From Burkholderia sp. H160 (lineage in GTDB: Bacteria; Pseudomonadota; Gammaproteobacteria; Burkholderiales; Burkholderiaceae), in the NCBI GenBank assembly GCA_000173575.1, contig ABYL01000008.1, positions 1-64,000 of the forward strand: a DNA stretch of 64,000 nt, read 5' to 3'. This document shows, in pieces, positions 25,776 through 34,352 of the stretch; the first letter of the stretch is position 1; the number at the start of each line of letters is the position of its first letter. A program made the position numbers and the translations under genes. The notes under the pieces are model-generated. The model saw only the letters and a list, made by a program, of their open reading frames with translations. It did not search any database and had not been told where the DNA came from.

Positions 25776-26363
25776 ATGGAATCAAAATTCTACCGAGGCT
25801 GGCACCTCGCCAAAACGGACATGGAATTTAAGGCCACTGAATTCGAATGGTCGTTGATCCGATTTTACGAAGCCTTCTCTCGCTTTGTGCTGACGACCGG
25901 CATGATCACGATTGCGGCCGATGTCGATATCAAATACCAGGAGCACGTGATCCTGCACGTCATCCGTATGCAGGATCGTCCCAAGAACAGCGCCACGATC
26001 GCACGTCTGATGAATCGTGACGATATTCCGAACATTCAGTACAGCCTGAGAAAACTCGAAGCGGCGGGCCTGATCGAAAAGCAGCGGGACGGCAACGGCA
26101 AGACGTCCTCCTATCTCGCGAGCGAACTCGGCATGAAGCTAACCGACGAGTACCACAAGATCCGTCAGGAAATCCTCGTCAAGCGGCTGGAAGAGATCAG
26201 CGAGGTGGAGGAGAAGTTTGAGAAGACCGCGCGGTTCATGTCGCTGCTGACAGGCATTTACGAAGAGGCTGCGCGCGCTTCGGCCACCATCACGCCGCAG
26301 ACCGAGGAGCCGCCCGCAAAGGCAAAAAGCCCCCGCAAGCCGCGCAAGGCGGCGGGGGGCTAA
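25776..26363 (+). CDS. MarR-type winged-helix regulator
   Basis: A 195-residue regulator with a winged helix-turn-helix in the middle: KYQEHVILHVIRM, then ATIARLMNRDDIPNIQYSLRK as the recognition region, and a wing in GLIEKQRDGNGKTS. A C-terminal helix (EEISEVEEKFEKTARF) probably dimerises, and the tail is Pro/Lys-rich. I placed the start at the ATG at 25776; no ribosome site is strong, and an open frame extends to 25557 with unlikely sequence. As the only regulator in the island, it probably controls the two divergent catabolic operons in response to the substrate or an intermediate (inference). Confidence 0.75.
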   Translation: MESKFYRGWHLAKTDMEFKATEFEWSLIRFYEAFSRFVLTTGMITIAADVDIKYQEHVILHVIRMQDRPKNSATIARLMNRDDIPNIQYSLRKLEAAGLIEKQRDGNGKTSSYLASELGMKLTDEYHKIRQEILVKRLEEISEVEEKFEKTARFMSLLTGIYEEAARASATITPQTEEPPAKAKSPRKPRKAAGG

Positions 26364-26429
26364 GCGCCTCGCCAAGTGACGGGGCAGGACCTTCCGTGAT
26401 GTGTGTCGTGCAGAAGGTCGCTCCCCAGC

Positions 26430-27827
26430 TCAAAGGGCCGGGTGTGCCTGATGCCAGCTGGTCGCGCGCTGGAAGGCCATGCCCGCACGGCACAACACCG
26501 CTTCATCGCCGTGCGGTGCGATGAACTGGAAGCCGATCGGCAGACCCGCCGCGGTTTGCCCGCACGGTAGCGCCATGCTCGGATGCCCCGTCGAGTTGAA
26601 TGGGGCCGTGAACTGGATCAGCCGCGCATTGAGTTCCGGAGACTGCGCAAGCTCGCCCAGCTGTTCGTGCGTCGGCGCCGCGAACGGCTGCACCGGTGCG
26701 ACCAACAGGTCAATTTCGCTCATCACCTTGTTGACCTGTCCGCGCAACGCGGCACGGTTCAGCAGCACCTGCTGATAACGCAGTGCGCTGGTTTCGTGTC
26801 CGATCTGGATCAGGCGGTTCAGGGCGGGGCCATAATCAGCGGCCTGGCTCGGCCAGGTGTCGGCGTGCGCAAGCGCAACCTGCACGCCGCAATCTTCCTG
26901 CCATTCATCGACTACGGTGCGAACCGCCGGGACTCGCACCTCGCGAATGTCAGCGCCGAGTTCCTTGAGCACCATGAGTACGCGCTCGAGCGCTTCGACA
27001 ATCACCGCATCGGTACCCTCGGTGTTCCAGGCCGGATCGATGCCGATGCGCAAGCCGCGCAGATCCCCGGCCTGCCCGGACAAGCTCAGGCGTTCCTCCG
27101 GCAGCGAAGTCGGGTCGAGCGGATCGTAGCCGGCGATCACACCGAGCATCAGCGCGGCGTCGGCGGCATTGCGCGCCATCGGGCCGACATGATCGAGGCT
27201 CGCGCCCAGCTCGAAGGCGCCGTAGCGGCTCACGCGGCCCCAGGTCGGCTTGATGCCGGTCAGGCCGTTCGCGGCCGCCGGGAAGCGGATCGAACCGCCG
27301 GTATCGGTGCCGAGCGCGCCATAGCACAGACCCGCGGCCGTAGCCACGCCCGAGCCGCTCGACGAGGCCCCGGCCCAGTGGTTCGCGTGCCACGGGTTGA
27401 CCGGTTCGGCGATGCTTGGGTGGTGAGTGGCGAATGCGCCCTCGGTCATCTGCAGCTTGCCGAGCACAACGGCACCGGCTTCGCGCAGTCTTCTGACCAC
27501 GGTCGCATCCTCGTTCGGCACGAAGTTCTTGTGGATCGTGGTGCCGGCTGCGGTCGGCGTGCCCGCCGTCCAGAACAGATCCTTGACGCCGAGCGGCACG
27601 CCATGCAGCGCGCCAAGCGTTTCGCCCGCGAGCACCTTGCGCTCGGCTTCTGCAGCATCGACGAGCGCCCGCTCGCGCATCACGAGCGCATAGCTGTGCA
27701 GCGTCGGATCGAGCCGTTCGATGCGTTCGAGCATGGCACGCGTGACCTCGACCGGCGAGATCTCGCGCGTGCGGATCATGCGCGCAAGCGTGCCGATGTC
27801 CAGGTAGTGCAGATCGGTATTTGACAT
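26430..27827 (-). CDS. Amidase signature family hydrolase
   Basis: A 465-residue amidase of the GatA/FAAH type. The Ser-cisSer-Lys triad is intact: Lys82 in GVPLGVKDLF, the serine pair near 155-157 in GASSSGSG, and the nucleophile Ser179 in GTDTGGSIRFPAA. It would hydrolyse a carboxamide or related ester. GatA itself is unlikely because no gatB or gatC lies beside it. It is the last gene of a minus-strand operon after the Rieske oxygenase, its reductase and the M20-like protein, with gaps of 27 to 30 nt. This suggests release of an acid from an amide-linked aromatic compound (inference). Confidence 0.87.
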   Translation of the reverse strand: MSNTDLHYLDIGTLARMIRTREISPVEVTRAMLERIERLDPTLHSYALVMRERALVDAAEAERKVLAGETLGALHGVPLGVKDLFWTAGTPTAAGTTIHKNFVPNEDATVVRRLREAGAVVLGKLQMTEGAFATHHPSIAEPVNPWHANHWAGASSSGSGVATAAGLCYGALGTDTGGSIRFPAAANGLTGIKPTWGRVSRYGAFELGASLDHVGPMARNAADAALMLGVIAGYDPLDPTSLPEERLSLSGQAGDLRGLRIGIDPAWNTEGTDAVIVEALERVLMVLKELGADIREVRVPAVRTVVDEWQEDCGVQVALAHADTWPSQAADYGPALNRLIQIGHETSALRYQQVLLNRAALRGQVNKVMSEIDLLVAPVQPFAAPTHEQLGELAQSPELNARLIQFTAPFNSTGHPSMALPCGQTAAGLPIGFQFIAPHGDEAVLCRAGMAFQRATSWHQAHPAL

Positions 27828-27854
27828 GATTGGATAGGTATCCTGATAGGCAGC

Positions 27855-29180
27855 TTAAAGACCGAGTTCCGCGCGCGGGCGGGTCAGCGTATCGATCAAT
27901 GCGTACATGATCTTGCGGGCGCACGGCATCAGATCAGGGATATACGTCGCGCCCATGCCGCCAAGACCTTCGGCGACCGGTTCGGGCGAGCCTTCCGCGG
28001 GCCACGGCCAGCCGATCCGCGCGGTCGGGATGCCGAAGCGCCGCAGCGCGGCGCCGTCTGTCTGTCCACCGAGGTAGTCGGGCGTCGGATGGGGGCGCTG
28101 TTCGATATGCTCCCAGCCGCGGCGTGCCGACTGGATGATCCAGTTGTCGGGCGCGGTGGTGCCGCCCGGCACCGAGCCGTACATTTCCCAGTCCAGATCG
28201 AAGTCGGGGTGACGCGTCTTGAGCCCCGCCATGAATTCCGCGAACTGTGCCTTGACCTCGCCAGGGCTCGTGCGCGGATTAATACGGACGTCGAAGAAAA
28301 TTTCAGTGACTGCCGACGGGAACGCCGGACGCTCGGGCCAGCCGCCCTGCACACCCGCGATCCAGCCGTGCGGTTTGACCACGCCCGAGGTATTGCGCTC
28401 GGCATACTCGATCAGCCATTGTTCGAGTTCGAGGATCACCTGCGCGGCCGGAACAACCGAACTGCGGAAGCCCGGCGTGCCGCGCGGCACGCCCGCATAA
28501 CCGAGCGTGCCCTTGACCTTGACCTTGAACCAGCCCATGCCCGGCTCTTCGTGATAGACCCAGTTCCATGGCTTCATCACGATCGCAAAGTCGGGCGCCA
28601 CGCCCCGGCTCAGCAGATGCGTGACACCGGCCGACATGCCAGCCTGGTCGCGCGCCGCGATATCGACGGGCATGCCGCCATCCGCCATCGCGACCAGCAG
28701 GTCGCCCGTGAGCGGCACGCCGGCTTCGATCAGCGCGGTCGCGACTTCGGTGAGGGTCGCGATCATGCCTTTGGGATTGGAGGCCCCGAGCCCGAACACC
28801 CAGTCGCCTTCCATGCGCGCCTGCGGCTTCAGATCGACATGATCGGGCGGACCGACCCACGGGCTGTCGCTTGCGTCGCCTTCGAGGTGTGTGTCGATCG
28901 GCGCGTACAGCATCACGGACGCGCCGCCGCCGCTGCCGCGCTTCTCGCCCACCACATTTCCGGTCTGCTCGTTCATGCGGCGATAGCTCGCGCTCATGCC
29001 GATGCTGCCCAGATGGCGCGCCATGAACTCGCTAGCCTCGCGGGCGGCGCCGGTCGGGCTGTGGATGTTGGTCAGCTCGAACAAAAGCCGTTGCAGGCGG
29101 TGCGGATCGAGCTTCGCGCAGGCACGTTCGTACCAGGCCTGCTGTTCGGCGGAGAAGGGCAGCGGTGTCGTATTCACCAT
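27855..29180 (-). CDS. M20-family peptidase-like protein with degenerate metal site
   Basis: A 441-residue protein with the overall M20 layout (ArgE/DapE/ACY1), but the canonical metal-binding motifs are changed. Where GHxD is expected the sequence has LYAPIDTHL, so the metal His is Pro94 while Asp96 is kept. DMKG is NPKG, with Asn135 in place of the bridging Asp. The catalytic EE is GG (168-169, in MADGGMP), and the usual GEPT is replaced by MKPWNW. Classical two-zinc peptidase chemistry is therefore doubtful. It sits between the reductase and amidase genes of the catabolic operon, so a specialised role in that pathway is likely but undetermined. Confidence 0.78.
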   Translation of the reverse strand: MVNTTPLPFSAEQQAWYERACAKLDPHRLQRLLFELTNIHSPTGAAREASEFMARHLGSIGMSASYRRMNEQTGNVVGEKRGSGGGASVMLYAPIDTHLEGDASDSPWVGPPDHVDLKPQARMEGDWVFGLGASNPKGMIATLTEVATALIEAGVPLTGDLLVAMADGGMPVDIAARDQAGMSAGVTHLLSRGVAPDFAIVMKPWNWVYHEEPGMGWFKVKVKGTLGYAGVPRGTPGFRSSVVPAAQVILELEQWLIEYAERNTSGVVKPHGWIAGVQGGWPERPAFPSAVTEIFFDVRINPRTSPGEVKAQFAEFMAGLKTRHPDFDLDWEMYGSVPGGTTAPDNWIIQSARRGWEHIEQRPHPTPDYLGGQTDGAALRRFGIPTARIGWPWPAEGSPEPVAEGLGGMGATYIPDLMPCARKIMYALIDTLTRPRAELGL

Positions 29181-29207
29181 GAGTTGGCAATCCAGTAAAG
29201 AGTGCGA

Positions 29208-30230
29208 TCAGTTCGACGGCGAGAACTGTTCGGCGTAGATGTTTTCCGGGCGTAGGCCGAGTTCGGCGAGCCGCTGCGTAGCCGCTTCGATCATGCGCGG
29301 CGGGCCGCACAGATAGGCAACGGTGTCGGCATGCGTGACATCCTCGGGGCGTAGCGCATGCACCGGATTGCCATGCAGCAGGTCGTCTGTCGGATTGTGA
29401 TCAACTGAAATGCGCGCTTCGAGCTGGGGCAGCCAGTGCTTGCGCAAGTCGATGTCATCGAGGCAGAACAACTGCTCGGGCGTCGCACAGCCAAAGCTCA
29501 GCAGCACGGGCGGCTTGCGTCCGGACTTGCGGCGGATCGTGTCGATCATCGACATGATCGGCGCGAGACCCGTGCCCCCCGCCACCATGATGTGCGGTGC
29601 CGGGACCTTCTCCCGCAGATAGAAGTTACCGAACGGGCCTTCGATTTCGAGCACGTCGTCGGGTTGCGCCTGGTTTTCGAGCCACGACGACATCACACCG
29701 TCTTCGAGCAGACGCACCAGCAGTTCGATCTTCGGCAAGTCGGCCGCGGTGCTCGACGGCGAGTAGCTGCGCGTCACGTCGGTGCCCGGCACGCGGACCT
29801 GGATGAATTGCCCCGGACGGAAGTCGAGCCACGAGCCTTCGGCCAGTTCGAGCGTGACGCGCACCGCATTGGGGGCGATCTTCTCGATGCTGTCGACGAA
29901 TGCATGCGCCTTGACGGCCTGGGTCGAACCCACAGCGCTCTCGTAGTTCAACGAGAACGTGCAATCGGTTTCGGGTTCGGTCACGCACAGCAGACGGTCG
30001 CCGGCATCGAACTCGCTCTTGAGCAGAGTCGAACTCGCGCCGGCGCGCAGACCGGCCCGGCCTTCCACCAGATGCGCCATGCAGCTCGAGCACGAGCCCG
30101 AGCGGCACTGGTGGAGGACCGGCGCCCCGGCGGCGAGAGCGGCGTCGAGCACGCTCTCGCCCGGCTGCACGGCAACCGATGTCTCCTTTCCGTCGCGGAA
30201 CTTCAGGGTGACATGTTTAACGGACGACAT
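29208..30230 (-). CDS. Ring-hydroxylating oxygenase reductase (ferredoxin-FAD-NAD)
   Basis: A 340-residue electron-transfer flavoprotein of the BenC/NdoR type that passes electrons from NAD(P)H to the Rieske oxygenase. The N-terminal plant-type 2Fe-2S domain has ligands Cys42, Cys47, Cys50 and Cys82. The FAD-binding domain carries RSYSPSS (near residue 155), and the NAD domain has VAGGTGLAPIMSMI (near 215) and a C-terminal CGPPRMIEA. It directly follows the oxygenase gene by 30 nt. Because the ferredoxin is fused to the reductase, no separate ferredoxin is needed. Confidence 0.92.
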   Translation of the reverse strand: MSSVKHVTLKFRDGKETSVAVQPGESVLDAALAAGAPVLHQCRSGSCSSCMAHLVEGRAGLRAGASSTLLKSEFDAGDRLLCVTEPETDCTFSLNYESAVGSTQAVKAHAFVDSIEKIAPNAVRVTLELAEGSWLDFRPGQFIQVRVPGTDVTRSYSPSSTAADLPKIELLVRLLEDGVMSSWLENQAQPDDVLEIEGPFGNFYLREKVPAPHIMVAGGTGLAPIMSMIDTIRRKSGRKPPVLLSFGCATPEQLFCLDDIDLRKHWLPQLEARISVDHNPTDDLLHGNPVHALRPEDVTHADTVAYLCGPPRMIEAATQRLAELGLRPENIYAEQFSPSN

Positions 30231-30260
30231 ACGGATACCTTAGTAAAACGAAAGTTCTGA

Positions 30261-31613
30261 TTACTTCTCTTCTTCTTCGATCTTCTCGACGAAGTAGCCG
30301 GGCGCCTTGCCCTCAGCGGTACGCTTCATGCGGATCGCGCCCGCCTTGATCGCACCATCGACGCCACGACCCGGCTTCGCGATGCCGCGGTTCCAGCGCG
30401 AGGCGATCTTGCGCCAGGTGATCGGCGAGACGTCGGTCGATACCAGCTGTTCGTCGTCCCAGCCCGTGCCGTCGGCGTAGAAGTCGTGCATCGCCTCGCG
30501 CGCGTACAGGTCGCAGTCGTTGAAACCGTGCAGACACAGCGGCTTGAAGAAGTACTCGTAGCGGTATTCGAAATCCTTGCGCTCTTTCTCGGTCGGGCAG
30601 ACGCGCGCCAGGATTTCCCAGTATTCGTAGGTGTCATCCGTGATCGGCACGTACCACTCGAACTGCACGACATGCTCTTCCGGCCAGTTCTCGACCATCA
30701 GCACGCCGGGTAGGAAGACGGAGGTTCGGTACGGTCGCGCGACCGGGTTGTCGATCTCGAGACCGACCTTCTCGTTCTTGAGGATCGGGGTCCACTTCTC
30801 GGTGAACAGCCATTGCACGAGACCCTTCGGACCGTTCTCGTCTTCCACCGGAGCGATGCAGTCGTCCGAGGCCGGGACGATGCCGAGCGGCAGCACCCAG
30901 TCCTTCGCGTGGATGATCGCGTTGTCCTTGTGGACCAGGATGTGGGCGTTGTCGAAGCCGTTCTCGCACGCGATACGCCAGTTCGCAAAACCGGTGCGGT
31001 GCATGCCGCGCGCGACTATGTCTTTGTCGAGCAGACTCGGGGCCGACGGCCAGAGCGGGTGCGGGAAGCGCTCGTCGTTTTCGGGGAAACGGATCGGCAG
31101 GTCTTGCGCGAGCGGCGGCACGTCTTCGAGCGGGAAGTCGTCTTCGCGCACGAACACGAAGATCATGCCGGCGATTTCCTCGACCGGGTACGTCGTCACT
31201 CCGGTGGTGCCGATCAGCTTGTCGTCCGGGTTACCGGCGATGGTGGCGAGCTTGCCGTCTTCGAGATTGAACGTGAAGCCGTGATACCAGCAGCTGATGG
31301 TGTCCTTGGTCAGGCACATCGGCTTGGCCGACATGCGCACGCCGCGGTGAACGCACTGATCCTTGAGCGCGTAGATCTTGCCGTCGACCCGGCGCAGCAC
31401 GATCGGAATGCCGCAGATCTGGATGCCTTCGACGGCGTCTTCGGGCAGTTCCTTGCTGAACAGCGCCGGATACCAATGATTGATGAAACCCCACGCGGCA
31501 TCTTTGTATGGCTGGTACTGGCTCTGAACCTTGGCGTCGTTGACGCGGGCATCGCTGATGTTGTTCAGACGCGCACCAGTGCTGCGACGGCGGACGATTG
31601 GGGTATCGCTCAT
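30261..31613 (-). CDS. Rieske aromatic oxygenase, CarAa-type terminal subunit
   Basis: A 450-residue terminal oxygenase. Rieske 2Fe-2S ligands are Cys87, His89, Cys108 and His111. The mononuclear iron site is Asp221-x2-His224-x3-His228 (in GFDNAHILVH), with a third ligand probably the Asp in EAMHDF. The overall sequence, including FINHWYP near the start and AREAMHDFYAD near the end, resembles carbazole 1,9a-dioxygenase CarAa and 2-oxoquinoline monooxygenase, which are alpha-only trimers; no beta-subunit gene is present, which fits. An AGGAG site precedes the ATG at 31613; a 39-residue upstream extension is rejected. The substrate is unknown. Confidence 0.9.
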   Translation of the reverse strand: MSDTPIVRRRSTGARLNNISDARVNDAKVQSQYQPYKDAAWGFINHWYPALFSKELPEDAVEGIQICGIPIVLRRVDGKIYALKDQCVHRGVRMSAKPMCLTKDTISCWYHGFTFNLEDGKLATIAGNPDDKLIGTTGVTTYPVEEIAGMIFVFVREDDFPLEDVPPLAQDLPIRFPENDERFPHPLWPSAPSLLDKDIVARGMHRTGFANWRIACENGFDNAHILVHKDNAIIHAKDWVLPLGIVPASDDCIAPVEDENGPKGLVQWLFTEKWTPILKNEKVGLEIDNPVARPYRTSVFLPGVLMVENWPEEHVVQFEWYVPITDDTYEYWEILARVCPTEKERKDFEYRYEYFFKPLCLHGFNDCDLYAREAMHDFYADGTGWDDEQLVSTDVSPITWRKIASRWNRGIAKPGRGVDGAIKAGAIRMKRTAEGKAPGYFVEKIEEEEK

Positions 31614-31747
31614 GACGAATTTCTCCTGATTGGTATCGACTAAGTGGCGCCTGGCCTCTTGTGACGGGCGCGGACTCTGGGCAACCGAACCGGCCCTCGG
31701 ACGGGCCTCGTGGTTCGATGCTGTCGACAAAGGCTACGGAACTAAAA

Positions 31748-31811
31748 TTTGACAGTCAATTTAATTTCGATCAATGTTCGATTGTCGTTGAATTGATTAT
31801 TGACTGACAAA
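31748..31811. promoter_or_regulatory. Divergent promoter/operator region of the catabolic island
   Basis: This AT-rich stretch lies between the divergent Rieske and dehydrogenase genes. TTTGACAGTCAAT (31748-31760) recurs inverted at 31799-31811 with one mismatch. The first arm contains an 11-bp palindrome TTGACAGTCAA (31749-31759). These dyads are candidates for the MarR-type regulator, and TTGACA could also serve as a -35 box. The rest of 31614-31984 has no gene. Confidence 0.5.
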
Positions 31812-31984
31812 TCACCGGAAAGCCTTGCTGGATGGCCTTGTCAGCGAAGTGGCCGTTTTCTTCCGGGCGCGGTGCGCAAGGGCGTAACTAGGGCTTATCC
31901 CGAGTGAATGCGGGGGCTTCGGACGGTTCGGAACCCCACTGCGCGGCCCGTAATTACCCTAATCAAAAGACAGGAGACACCTCG

Positions 31985-33100
31985 ATGAGCACCACCCAGA
32001 CCATGCGCGCGATGCGCGTTCACGACGCGGGCGGACGTTTCGTACTCGATACGATTGCGCGCCCCGAACTGCTGCGCCCGACCGATGTGCTGGTCAGCGT
32101 GAAGGCATCCGGTGTCGTGCCGAACCTGCGCAACGTGATGAGCAATTACGGCGACCGCGCCTACCTCACGGTGCCTGATCTGCCCGCGATCTACGGTCTC
32201 GACACGGCCGGTGTGGTGGCCGAGGTCGGCAGTGCGGTGACCGGGCTCGCGCCGGGAGACCGCGTCTATATCAACCCGGGCCGCTCGTGCGGTTCGTGCC
32301 ATGCGTGCCGGATGGGCGAGACGATCAACTGCGAGGCGTTCACGTTCCAGGGCTATTTCGGCTTCGGTCCGAAGTCGAAGAAGATCTACGAGCAGTACCC
32401 GTACGGCGGTTTCTGCGAATTCGCGACGGCACCGGCCGACGGCCTCGTCAAGCTGCCCGACGCCGTGAGCTTCGAGACAGCGGCGCGCTTCGGTTATCTG
32501 GGAACGGCTTACTCCGGTCTGCGCAAGGCGGGCGTCGGCGCTGGGCGCACGGTGCTGATCGTCGGTGCGACGGGCACGCTCGGGCTCGGTACCGTGCAGA
32601 TCGCGCGCGCCATGGGCGCGACCCGCATTCTCTGCGTGGCGCGTAACGAAGCGCTGCTTGCGCGCGTCAAGGCGCTCGATCCGCAGCGCATCCGCACCTT
32701 CTCCTACGGCACCGGTTCGCTGGTCGAGTGGGCGCGCGAGGAGACCGACGGCATCGGCGTCGATGCGGTCATCGATGCGATCGGGCCGGGCTCGCCGCAT
32801 CAGGTCACGCTCGATGCGATCGGAACGCTGCGCCGAGGCGGCAAGCTCGTCGAGATCGGCTCGATGAACGATCCGCTGCCGCTCGTGATGCACGAGATGA
32901 TGTGCTCGCAGATCAGCATCATCGGTTCAGTGTGGTTCTCGGTCGCCGAAGGTCAGGATCTCGCGAACATGGCCGCAGCCGGCACGCTCGATCTCGGTGT
33001 GTTCGATCACCACACCTACCCACTCGATCAGGTAAACGAAGCGCTGGCCGATGCGGAAAAGCGCGCAGGCGGCTTCGTTAACGTCGTCGTCGTTCAATAA
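31985..33100 (+). CDS. Medium-chain dehydrogenase without catalytic zinc ligands
   Basis: A 371-residue alcohol-dehydrogenase-like protein of the MDR superfamily. The structural zinc cysteines are all present (Cys102, 105, 108 and 116). At the catalytic site, however, the expected Cys is Val (ASGVVPN, residues 42-47) and GHE is GLD (71-73), so the catalytic zinc is probably absent. The NAD(P)-binding loop VGATGTLGLGTVQ is intact. It may therefore be a reductase or isomerase-like MDR member rather than a zinc alcohol dehydrogenase. A GGAGACACCTCG spacer precedes the ATG at 31985. First gene of the plus-strand arm; the cupin gene follows after 33 nt. Confidence 0.85.
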   Translation: MSTTQTMRAMRVHDAGGRFVLDTIARPELLRPTDVLVSVKASGVVPNLRNVMSNYGDRAYLTVPDLPAIYGLDTAGVVAEVGSAVTGLAPGDRVYINPGRSCGSCHACRMGETINCEAFTFQGYFGFGPKSKKIYEQYPYGGFCEFATAPADGLVKLPDAVSFETAARFGYLGTAYSGLRKAGVGAGRTVLIVGATGTLGLGTVQIARAMGATRILCVARNEALLARVKALDPQRIRTFSYGTGSLVEWAREETDGIGVDAVIDAIGPGSPHQVTLDAIGTLRRGGKLVEIGSMNDPLPLVMHEMMCSQISIIGSVWFSVAEGQDLANMAAAGTLDLGVFDHHTYPLDQVNEALADAEKRAGGFVNVVVVQ

Positions 33101-33133
33101 GCCAACACAAGCAAGCACATTGAGGAGAACAAG

Positions 33134-33670
33134 ATGGTGAGACGCATCGTGACCGGCGAGCATGCCGGCAAGTCGGTATTCCTGGCGGACGGTCAGGTGG
33201 AAACCGGACACGCTTATGCGGCGGTGCCGGGCTTCGAGACAACCCAGGTCTGGGCGACCCTCCAAGGGGCCGCAACGCTGCCGCACGCAGGCGGCGATCC
33301 CGTGATCGGGCTGAACTCGGTGATTCCCGATCCGCACGGCACGCGCTTCATGATCGTGCAGTTTCCGCCCGACAGCGTGATGGCTTCGCCCAACTTCGAT
33401 CCGGCCGCGGCAGGTGCCGAGTACGCCGCGAACCTGCCGGGTCTGGCCGAGTGCTTCGAGCCCGATGGCTCCGGCTTTCACCGCACCCAAACGGTCGACT
33501 ACGACATCATCCTGAGCGGCGAACTGACGCTCGAACTCGACGATGGCCAGGCGCGTCATCTGAAGGCCGGCGACATCGTGATCCAGAACGGTACCCGTCA
33601 TGCCTGGCGCAACCGCAGCACGCAGCCAGCCGTGATGGCGTCGGTCCTGATCGGCGCCGAACGAAAGTAA
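33134..33670 (+). CDS. Cupin-domain protein
   Basis: A 178-residue cupin. The conserved beta-barrel is in the C-terminal half: GFHRTQTVDYDIILSGELTLELD is cupin motif 1 and LKAGDIVIQNGTRHAWRN is motif 2. Metal-ligand candidates are His in GFHRTQ, Asp or Glu in DYDI, and His in TRHAW. It may be a small dioxygenase, isomerase or binding protein of the pathway; I cannot tell which. A GAGGAGAACAAG site precedes the ATG. It lies 33 nt after the dehydrogenase and 20 nt before the hemerythrin gene, so it belongs to the same transcript. Confidence 0.83.
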   Translation: MVRRIVTGEHAGKSVFLADGQVETGHAYAAVPGFETTQVWATLQGAATLPHAGGDPVIGLNSVIPDPHGTRFMIVQFPPDSVMASPNFDPAAAGAEYAANLPGLAECFEPDGSGFHRTQTVDYDIILSGELTLELDDGQARHLKAGDIVIQNGTRHAWRNRSTQPAVMASVLIGAERK

Positions 33671-33690
33671 AGCTCAGCGGGAGAAACGAA

Positions 33691-34215
33691 GTGGGAACGC
33701 AAACGATGAGCCAGCACGCCGGACACCATGCGCAGCATCAGCCGCGCGTCGCACCGCACACCGAAACGCTCGAGTGGAGCAGTGCGATGCTGCTAGGTCA
33801 TGCGCCGATCGACGAGTCCCACGAGGAGTTCGTCGAGGTGGTCATGGCGCTGCGCGAGTGCACGCAGCACACCGCGCTGGCCTGCCTGCAGGCCGTGGAG
33901 ACGCATCTGCTGTCTCACTTCGCCGTCGAACACGAGTGGATGAAGAAAACCGATTTTCCGGCCACGGAGTGCCATCTCGACGAGCACCAGAAAGTACTCG
34001 ACGCGGTGCAGCGGGTGAATGCGCTGGCGGCGGCCGGGGAAGTCGGGTTGTCCAACGTGAAGCGGCTCGCGCAGGCGCTGATCGACTGGTTCCCCGGTCA
34101 TGCGGACTATATGGATTCCGCGCTATCCGCCTGGATCAACAAGAAGCTGCATGGTGGCGCGCCGGTGGTCTTGCGCAGGGAGTTGCAGGTCAACACGCCC
34201 ACGTCCGATCTTTAA
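33691..34215 (+). CDS. Bacteriohemerythrin
   Basis: A 174-residue single-domain hemerythrin with the non-heme di-iron four-helix bundle. Ligands are visible in order: His in LLGHAPIDESHEEF (first His, plus the SHEEF His and Glu), the HLLSHFAVEHEWM segment (H-x3-E), CHLDEHQKV, and HADYMD (H-x3-D). Such proteins bind O2 and may deliver or sense it. The GTG at 33691 has a GGGAG site 7 nt upstream; the internal ATG at 33706 does not, so I prefer the GTG. Its place in an oxygenase-bearing island suggests oxygen supply or stress protection (inference). Confidence 0.85.
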   Translation: MGTQTMSQHAGHHAQHQPRVAPHTETLEWSSAMLLGHAPIDESHEEFVEVVMALRECTQHTALACLQAVETHLLSHFAVEHEWMKKTDFPATECHLDEHQKVLDAVQRVNALAAAGEVGLSNVKRLAQALIDWFPGHADYMDSALSAWINKKLHGGAPVVLRRELQVNTPTSDL

Positions 34216-34352
34216 AAAAATTGAAGTAGGTGAAAGAAAAATTGACCATGTCATTTGATTAGGCTTCCTCATCACGTGGCAGGTTCGGACCGGTTTTCTT
34301 GAAACAGAGGTGATCGGTGATCGCCTTGCAAAAAAATGTTTGGAGATGTCAA

